From Candidatus Krumholzibacteriota bacterium (GTDB lineage: Bacteria; Krumholzibacteriota; Krumholzibacteriia; Krumholzibacteriales; WJIX01): a stretch of 64,000 bases of DNA. Shown in pieces: positions 59,387-64,000 of the stretch; position 1 is the first letter of the stretch, and the number at the start of each line of letters is the position of its first letter. The position numbers were made by a program, and so were the translations under genes. Location of the stretch: positions 558,001 to 622,000 of the forward strand of contig JAXHNR010000001.1 in NCBI GenBank assembly GCA_034520215.1. The letters are read 5' to 3'. The notes beneath the pieces were generated by a model. The model was not told the origin of the DNA, did no database searches, and saw only the letters and a program-made list of their open reading frames with translations.

Positions 59387-60079
59387 TCATTTTGACGAGA
59401 ATAGATTTTCCAATAATCTTTGAAGTTCCTCCAGTTCAGATACAACAAGATCGCCTTCTTCGAGATTAAACCCTTTTGTAACTTTTGTCTCTACAGCTAT
59501 TACTTTCATCCCGGCTTCGTGAGCGCTTGTTATCCCTTTCTGAGCGTCTTCGATAGCAAGACACTCGTACGGCCGCGCTCCAAGTTCTGAAGAAGCCTTC
59601 AAATATGTTGCTGGATGGGGCTTTGTCTCAGAGACCATATCTTTTCCTATAACAGCCTCGAAATTATGGCCTATTCCCTTTGCTTCTATAATAGAAAGGA
59701 TGTCGTGCTGGTAAGATCCGGAGGCTATCGCGAGGGAAAAATCATTCTCCTTTAAAATCTCTATTATTCTTAACGCGGCCGGTAATATTCTAATGCTTCC
59801 ATTTTTGCAGAAGCCGGAATAAACAGGATCCTTTTTGCTTCTTATATAATCCGGATCGAACTTGAGATTGTGTCTCGAGATTTCTCCTTCAGCTCCGCCT
59901 CCCTTGAAAGTCCATTCTAACCAGTATTCCTCCGGGTCTATTTTGTGTCCTTCAGAGGCGAAGGCTTTTTCATAAGCTTTCATGTGATATGGTTCGGAAT
60001 CGACTATTATATTATCAAAATCGAAAACCACGGCGGATTTATTGTCAAGCAGACTTTCGAGAATTTGTAATTTTTCCAA
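59387..60079 (-). CDS. HAD-superfamily hydrolase (beta-phosphoglucomutase/phosphatase-like)
   Basis: A 230-aa HAD subfamily IA protein. Motif I is VVFDFDNIIVDSEPYH, with DFDN in place of the more common DxDG; motif II is LAIASGS; motif III/IV is ETKPHPATYLKASSELGARPYECLAIEDAQKGITSAHEAGM. A helical cap lies between motifs I and II. It should act on a small phosphate ester such as a sugar phosphate. No partner gene indicates the substrate. Confidence 0.88.
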   Translation of the reverse strand: MEKLQILESLLDNKSAVVFDFDNIIVDSEPYHMKAYEKAFASEGHKIDPEEYWLEWTFKGGGAEGEISRHNLKFDPDYIRSKKDPVYSGFCKNGSIRILPAALRIIEILKENDFSLAIASGSYQHDILSIIEAKGIGHNFEAVIGKDMVSETKPHPATYLKASSELGARPYECLAIEDAQKGITSAHEAGMKVIAVETKVTKGFNLEEGDLVVSELEELQRLLENLFSSK

Positions 60080-60342
60080 TGTTCGTTCCTGTCATTAGAT
60101 TGAATGAGTGACGCCGTGTATTCAGATATACTATATACGCCGCGCGGTCTTTTCACCCGTTAATTTGTCAGTGATCTTGCCATATTGTATTGACCTGAAT
60201 GAACTATAATGTATATCCTGTTGTTGAGAATAACAGTTTTGAGCTTAAGACGCAAGGGATCCCGTTTAACAGCGGATGAAGAGGATAGAACAATTGTGCC
60301 TACAATAGCCCTGGCGGAGATAAAAACGGGAGTTTAGTCGTA

Positions 60343-61104
60343 ATGAAGACCTTCGTTAAAAGAGGAAGAAGTTATATTCTGGCGGCGGCGACCGATAAAG
60401 GTAAAGTCAAAGAGGAAAATGAAGACTACTTCGGAATATTTCAGCCGGAAACTGAAAAATTAATAACCCAAAGGGGAATTCTCGTCGTTTTAGCGGACGG
60501 AATGGGAGGTTTGTTCAGGGGGGGCAGAGCAAGCCGCGCGATGGTCGATACTATGGGGGAAGTCTATTTTTCAAATAAAGAAAGAGATGAAATAGAGACC
60601 CTCAAAGCGGCTTTTAAGGCGGGAAACAGAAGAGTGTTCGAGCAGGTCGGAGATGGAATAGAAATAAAAGCGGGGACAACTTGTACCTCCGCCGTTCTCA
60701 TGGAGGATTCTATAAATATCGCGCATGTTGGAGACTCCAGAGCTTACCTGATAGATAAGGATAGAATCAGACAGCTGACAGAGGATCACAGTTATGTTTC
60801 TGCCGTGGGTAATTCAGTCGGTTCAAGATATAAAGGTTCTAATTCTTCAAGAAGAAGGGTTATGACCAGATCAGTGGGTGTAAAGAAAGAAGTGGAGATA
60901 GATCTTCTTAAAGGCATCTCCTGCGGGAGCGGCGATACTCTTCTTCTTTGTTCTGATGGATTGTTTTCAGAGATTACTGAAGGAGAAATAGCGTCGGTTG
61001 TCCGTTCTAATAAACCGCAGAAGGCTTGTCCTAAATTGATAAAGCTCGCGCTCAAGGCAGGCGGCAATGATAATATTACCATTGTAATTGCTGAAAAACT
61101 CTGA
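60343..61104 (+). CDS. PP2C-type protein serine/threonine phosphatase
   Basis: A 253-aa metal-dependent phosphatase. The metal-site blocks are in order: ATDKGKVKEENEDYFGIF, VVLADGMGGLFRGGRAS, AGTTCTSAVL, IAHVGDSRAYLI, LLCSDGLFSEI and GGNDNITIVI. Length is that of the single-domain bacterial PrpC/Stp type. Such enzymes oppose Hanks-type kinases; no kinase is adjacent. The ribosome site (GGAGTTTAG) is moderate. Confidence 0.95.
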   Translation: MKTFVKRGRSYILAAATDKGKVKEENEDYFGIFQPETEKLITQRGILVVLADGMGGLFRGGRASRAMVDTMGEVYFSNKERDEIETLKAAFKAGNRRVFEQVGDGIEIKAGTTCTSAVLMEDSINIAHVGDSRAYLIDKDRIRQLTEDHSYVSAVGNSVGSRYKGSNSSRRRVMTRSVGVKKEVEIDLLKGISCGSGDTLLLCSDGLFSEITEGEIASVVRSNKPQKACPKLIKLALKAGGNDNITIVIAEKL

Positions 61105-61225
61105 ATAAATGATTTTTCTTCTTAAGAACAGGGCGCTGTTTTTATCTTATCATCTGTAATCTTGTATCTTTTTATAGCCTAACTTGAGTTATTTTAGCAA
61201 GTTGTGATTTTTTTTATTTTCTTTG

Positions 61226-61254
61226 TTGACTCCACAATATCTGGGGTGTAATGT
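61226..61254 (+). promoter_or_regulatory. Putative promoter of nrdJ
   Basis: TTGACT (61226-61231), 17 bases, TAATGT (61249-61254). The following leader (about 77 bases) shows no cobalamin-riboswitch or NrdR-box signature that I could recognise. Confidence 0.45.
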
Positions 61255-61337
61255 ATCTATTGCCACAATATGTTGCGCAGCTGAGACTAATTAAATAGAT
61301 ATAATTTGGACGAGCTACTGTATTTTTGGAGGTTATA

Positions 61338-63626
61338 ATGTCGAAAAACCGTAAAGAACCCCGTATTGGTGAAAACGCGCTGCGTGTTTTAAAAAAGCGT
61401 TATTTTCAAAAAGATGTTGACGGCGGGTTGAAAGAAGACCCTCGAGGGATGTTTGAGCGCGTAGCGTCTAATATTGCCTCAGCTGAAGATAAGTATAAAG
61501 GTGGCGACGGCCCGGCCAAGTGGAAAGAAGAATTCTATGATATTATGGCATCGCTGGATTTTCTGCCCAATTCACCGACACTGATGAACGCCGGCGCTAA
61601 GCTGCAGCAGCTTTCAGCGTGCTTTGTTTTACCAATAGATGATTCCATGCAGAGTATATTTGAAACAATAAAACAAACGGCGCTTATTCACAAGAGCGGC
61701 GGAGGCACCGGATTTTCTTTTTCTAGAATAAGGCCTAAGAATGACGTGGTAAATACGACAAAGGGCGTTTCGAGCGGCCCGATATCCTTTATGAATGTTT
61801 TTGACGCTGCTACGGAAACTGTAAAACAGGGCGGGACGAGGCGCGGCGCGAATATGGCTATTCTTAGAGTTGATCATCCCGATATAGTTGATTTTATAAC
61901 GGCGAAAAAGAACAACAAGAAATTAAACAACTTTAATATTTCCGTGGGCGCAACGGAGCGTTTTATGGAAGCGGTTGAAGAAGATCTTAATTATGACCTT
62001 ATCAATCCTCATACGGGAAATGTTGTAGACAGCATACCCGCGCGAAGTGTATTTAAGCTGATAGTGGAGCTTGCATGGAAAAACGGCGAACCCGGGATAG
62101 TCTTTCTCGACAGGATAAACGCGGACAATCCTACACCTCATGTGGGTAATATTGAAAGCACCAATCCCTGCGGGGAACAGCCCCTTTTACCACATGAATC
62201 ATGTAACCTGGGGTCAATAAATCTATCTAATATGGTAAAGGTAATGGAAGGAAAGACGCGAATAGATTTTGACAAGCTTGGAGAGGTGACCGCGAAAGCT
62301 GTTCGTTTTCTTGATAACGTTATTGACGTAAACCGTTATCCTCTGAAGGTCATAGGTGATATGACCTTGAGTAACAGAAAGATCGGCCTTGGAGTAATGG
62401 GATTCGCCGATATGCTTATTGCTCTCGGCATACCGTACAACTCTGAAGAAGCCCTGGAGGTTGCCGAGGAAGTTATGGGATTCATTCAGCGTGAGGGGCG
62501 TAAGGAGAGCATGAACCTTGCCGAAGAACGGGGCGCATTTCCTAATTTCAAGGGAAGTGTCTATGACATGCCCGATTCGGGGAGCGGGAAAGACAATAAA
62601 AGTAAGCGAAGACCGGTCCGTAACGCTACGGTTACTACGATAGCTCCGACTGGCACATTGAGTATTATAGCCGGTTGTTCAAGCGGTGTTGAACCTGTCT
62701 TCGCCATAGCCTATATCCGGAATGTAATGGATGACGATGAACTGATCGAAGTAAACCCGATGTTTGAAGAGATAGCCAAGAGAGAGGGTTTCTACAGTGA
62801 AGATCTTATGAGAAAGATCGCGAGGCAGGGTTCTATTCAGAATATTGACGGTATCCCGCAGGAATGGAAGAGGATATTTGTTACAGCTCATGATATCAGT
62901 CCTGAATGGCATATCAGGATTCAATCGGCATTTCAGAAATACACCGATAACGCGGTATCAAAGACTGTTAATTTTTCGAAAACAGCCGAAATTCAAGATG
63001 TTGAAAAGGTATACCGCAAGGCATATGAACTGGGTTGTAAAGGAGTTACCATATACCGAGACGGCAGCCGTGAAGAACAGGTTCTCAATATCGGTTCTGT
63101 TAACAGGGCTAAAGAAGAGCAGGAAAATGAGCATAATGCCGATATAAGCGATCTTCTCACACCAAGGCCCAGACCCGCGGTTACTACAGGCAGCACATGG
63201 AAGATGACAACCGGCTGCGGTAATCTTTATGTGACGATTAACCACGATGAGCATGGACCTTTCGAACTGTTCTCCCAGATGGGAAAAGCGGGCGGATGCT
63301 CGGCTTCACAGTCAGAGGCTATAAGCCGTCTTATTTCTCTGTCACTTAGAGCCGGCATCGACCCTAAGGAGATTGCCAAGCAGCTTCGGGGGATTCGTTG
63401 TCCCAATCCGGGTTGGGAAGAGGGCGGTATGAATCTATCCTGCAGTGACGCTATAGCTAAGGCTCTTGAGCGGTATATTCAGGAGAATGAAACACCAGTG
63501 GAAAAAGAGGCGAAGAGGGGCTCATCGATGTTATTTGCCGGATCCTGCCCCGAGTGCGGAGGTGTGATGGAGCATGAAAGCGGCTGCGCGGTTTGCCGCG
63601 AGTGCGGATATTCAAAATGCGGCTGA
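61338..63626 (+). CDS. nrdJ: Adenosylcobalamin-dependent (class II) ribonucleotide reductase
   Basis: A 762-aa enzyme converting ribonucleotides to deoxyribonucleotides with vitamin B12, without oxygen dependence. ATG 61338 follows GGAGGT. FLPNSPTLMNAGAKLQQLSACFVLP gives the first redox Cys; NPCGEQPLLPHESCNLGSINLS the catalytic Cys and Glu; VTTIAPTGTLSIIAGCSSGVEP the phosphate loop. After about 600 comes a TSCPD domain (TTGCGNLYVTINHDEHGPFELF), then a zinc-ribbon-like end (CPECGG...CAVCRECGYSKCG) that also carries the Cys pair for reactivation. Complete and of standard length. A flavin-reductase-like gene follows. Confidence 0.96.
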   Translation: MSKNRKEPRIGENALRVLKKRYFQKDVDGGLKEDPRGMFERVASNIASAEDKYKGGDGPAKWKEEFYDIMASLDFLPNSPTLMNAGAKLQQLSACFVLPIDDSMQSIFETIKQTALIHKSGGGTGFSFSRIRPKNDVVNTTKGVSSGPISFMNVFDAATETVKQGGTRRGANMAILRVDHPDIVDFITAKKNNKKLNNFNISVGATERFMEAVEEDLNYDLINPHTGNVVDSIPARSVFKLIVELAWKNGEPGIVFLDRINADNPTPHVGNIESTNPCGEQPLLPHESCNLGSINLSNMVKVMEGKTRIDFDKLGEVTAKAVRFLDNVIDVNRYPLKVIGDMTLSNRKIGLGVMGFADMLIALGIPYNSEEALEVAEEVMGFIQREGRKESMNLAEERGAFPNFKGSVYDMPDSGSGKDNKSKRRPVRNATVTTIAPTGTLSIIAGCSSGVEPVFAIAYIRNVMDDDELIEVNPMFEEIAKREGFYSEDLMRKIARQGSIQNIDGIPQEWKRIFVTAHDISPEWHIRIQSAFQKYTDNAVSKTVNFSKTAEIQDVEKVYRKAYELGCKGVTIYRDGSREEQVLNIGSVNRAKEEQENEHNADISDLLTPRPRPAVTTGSTWKMTTGCGNLYVTINHDEHGPFELFSQMGKAGGCSASQSEAISRLISLSLRAGIDPKEIAKQLRGIRCPNPGWEEGGMNLSCSDAIAKALERYIQENETPVEKEAKRGSSMLFAGSCPECGGVMEHESGCAVCRECGYSKCG

Positions 63627-63663
63627 CACATAGAAATCAAAATATAAGCGAGGTGGATTTGTA

Positions 63664-64000
63664 GTGATAAAAGGAAAGAAACAGTTTGATAATTCGTTTA
63701 TTCTAGCTCCTGTGCCTGTAGTGCTGGTTGCCTCCAGACATAATAAGCTCGGAGATAATCTTATTACTATCGCGTGGTGCGGCGTCGGTTGTTCCGACCC
63801 CGAGGTCATAAATATCGCGATAAGACCCGGCAGATATTCCCACAGGATTATAAAAGAGAGTGGCAGCTTTACGGTTAATATGCCGGATTATTCTCTGCTT
63901 GATAAAGTTAAGATATGCGGCGCGGTTTCAGGCAGAGACTGTAATAAATTTGAAAGGTCCGGGCTTACAGCCGTTTCCTCCGATAAGATACAGGCGCCTC
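63664..64000 (+). CDS. Flavin reductase family (FMN-binding split barrel) protein, 3' partial
   Basis: The first 112 residues of a protein cut by the window end. GTG 63664 with GAGGTGG upstream. NSFILAPVPVVLVASRHN, NLITIAWCGVGCSDPEVINIAIRP and HRIIKESGSFTVNMPD match the flavin reductase-like FMN-binding domain. It starts 37 bases after nrdJ and may be cotranscribed; a direct role in ribonucleotide reduction is not implied. Confidence 0.88.
   Translation, partial: MIKGKKQFDNSFILAPVPVVLVASRHNKLGDNLITIAWCGVGCSDPEVINIAIRPGRYSHRIIKESGSFTVNMPDYSLLDKVKICGAVSGRDCNKFERSGLTAVSSDKIQAP

Noticed and set aside
60180..60220. Promoter before the PP2C gene (TTGACC, TATAAT)
   Set aside because: Spacer is nine bases; no better -35 found.

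Overview
The window comes from a diderm, chemoheterotrophic bacterium. It holds LptD, a complete Tol-Pal locus, outer-membrane barrel proteins and lipoproteins. Two secreted proteins end in the 'NYPNPFNP' type C-terminal domain, which is typical of FCB-group lineages and allied candidate phyla (Zixibacteria/Krumholzibacteriota/Latescibacterota-like). The phylum is an inference; no rRNA or tRNA gene was seen. Near-consensus TTGACA/TATAAT promoters and GGAGG ribosome sites are common. Two genes need UGA read as selenocysteine, one of them selD itself, so the organism must encode the Sec machinery elsewhere.

Layout. 1-8 kb: the end of lptD, HU, a selenoprotein UshA-like/multiheme lipoprotein, small zinc-ribbon proteins, a barrel protein and a histidine-kinase-like protein. 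8.5-21.3 kb: oxidative metabolism (acyl-CoA dehydrogenase, dihydrolipoyl dehydrogenase, a fused EtfB-EtfA and ETF-quinone oxidoreductase), with an M16 protease, ferredoxin, Sec-type selD, queH and an M23 peptidase between them. 21.3-26.5 kb: an accessory island of repeats, methyltransferase cassettes, a half-size permease pair, a cupin and a cold-shock protein. 26.6-30.1 kb: an mrfB-mrfA repair pair. 30-40 kb: a lipoprotein, pyrE, secreted carbohydrate-related proteins, a RiPP-like peptide ORF, an aminotransferase, a laccase-domain protein and an Arg/Ser-rich protein. 40.5-45.2 kb: tolQ-tolR-tolA-tolB-pal-cpoB. 45.3-51.6 kb: two CNNM-type proteins, two nuclease-like proteins with acpS, a radical SAM protein and a FemAB-like transferase. 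51.8-57.2 kb: a second accessory island (cation-efflux remnant, DUF302, CDF transporter, minus-strand cassette array). 57.5-64 kb: a GNAT, a secreted protein, a HAD hydrolase, a PP2C phosphatase, NrdJ and the start of a flavin reductase.

The most unusual content is an integron-like system with no integrase in the window. Three copies of a leader (two 218-bp copies about 95% identical, and a third about 75% identical over its last 57 bp on the opposite strand) each end exactly at GTT, the position of an integron crossover. Each is followed by a gene whose far end carries the exact reverse complement of the first 7-9 bases (GTTAGGCCT/AGGCCTAAC, GTTATACG/CGTATAAC, GTTGGACG/CGTCCAAC). Hairpins resembling attC sites, some with bulged bases, follow the genes. 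Cassette cargo is a methyltransferase in each of the three arrays, plus a cupin, a C_GCAxxG_C_C protein and a GapN-like aldehyde dehydrogenase.

The same islands carry a MITE-like element with GGAGTTTCCCC ends. One copy has a 10-bp target duplication, and two copies share a long structured core with a compensatory change. Two copies directly abut the leaders.
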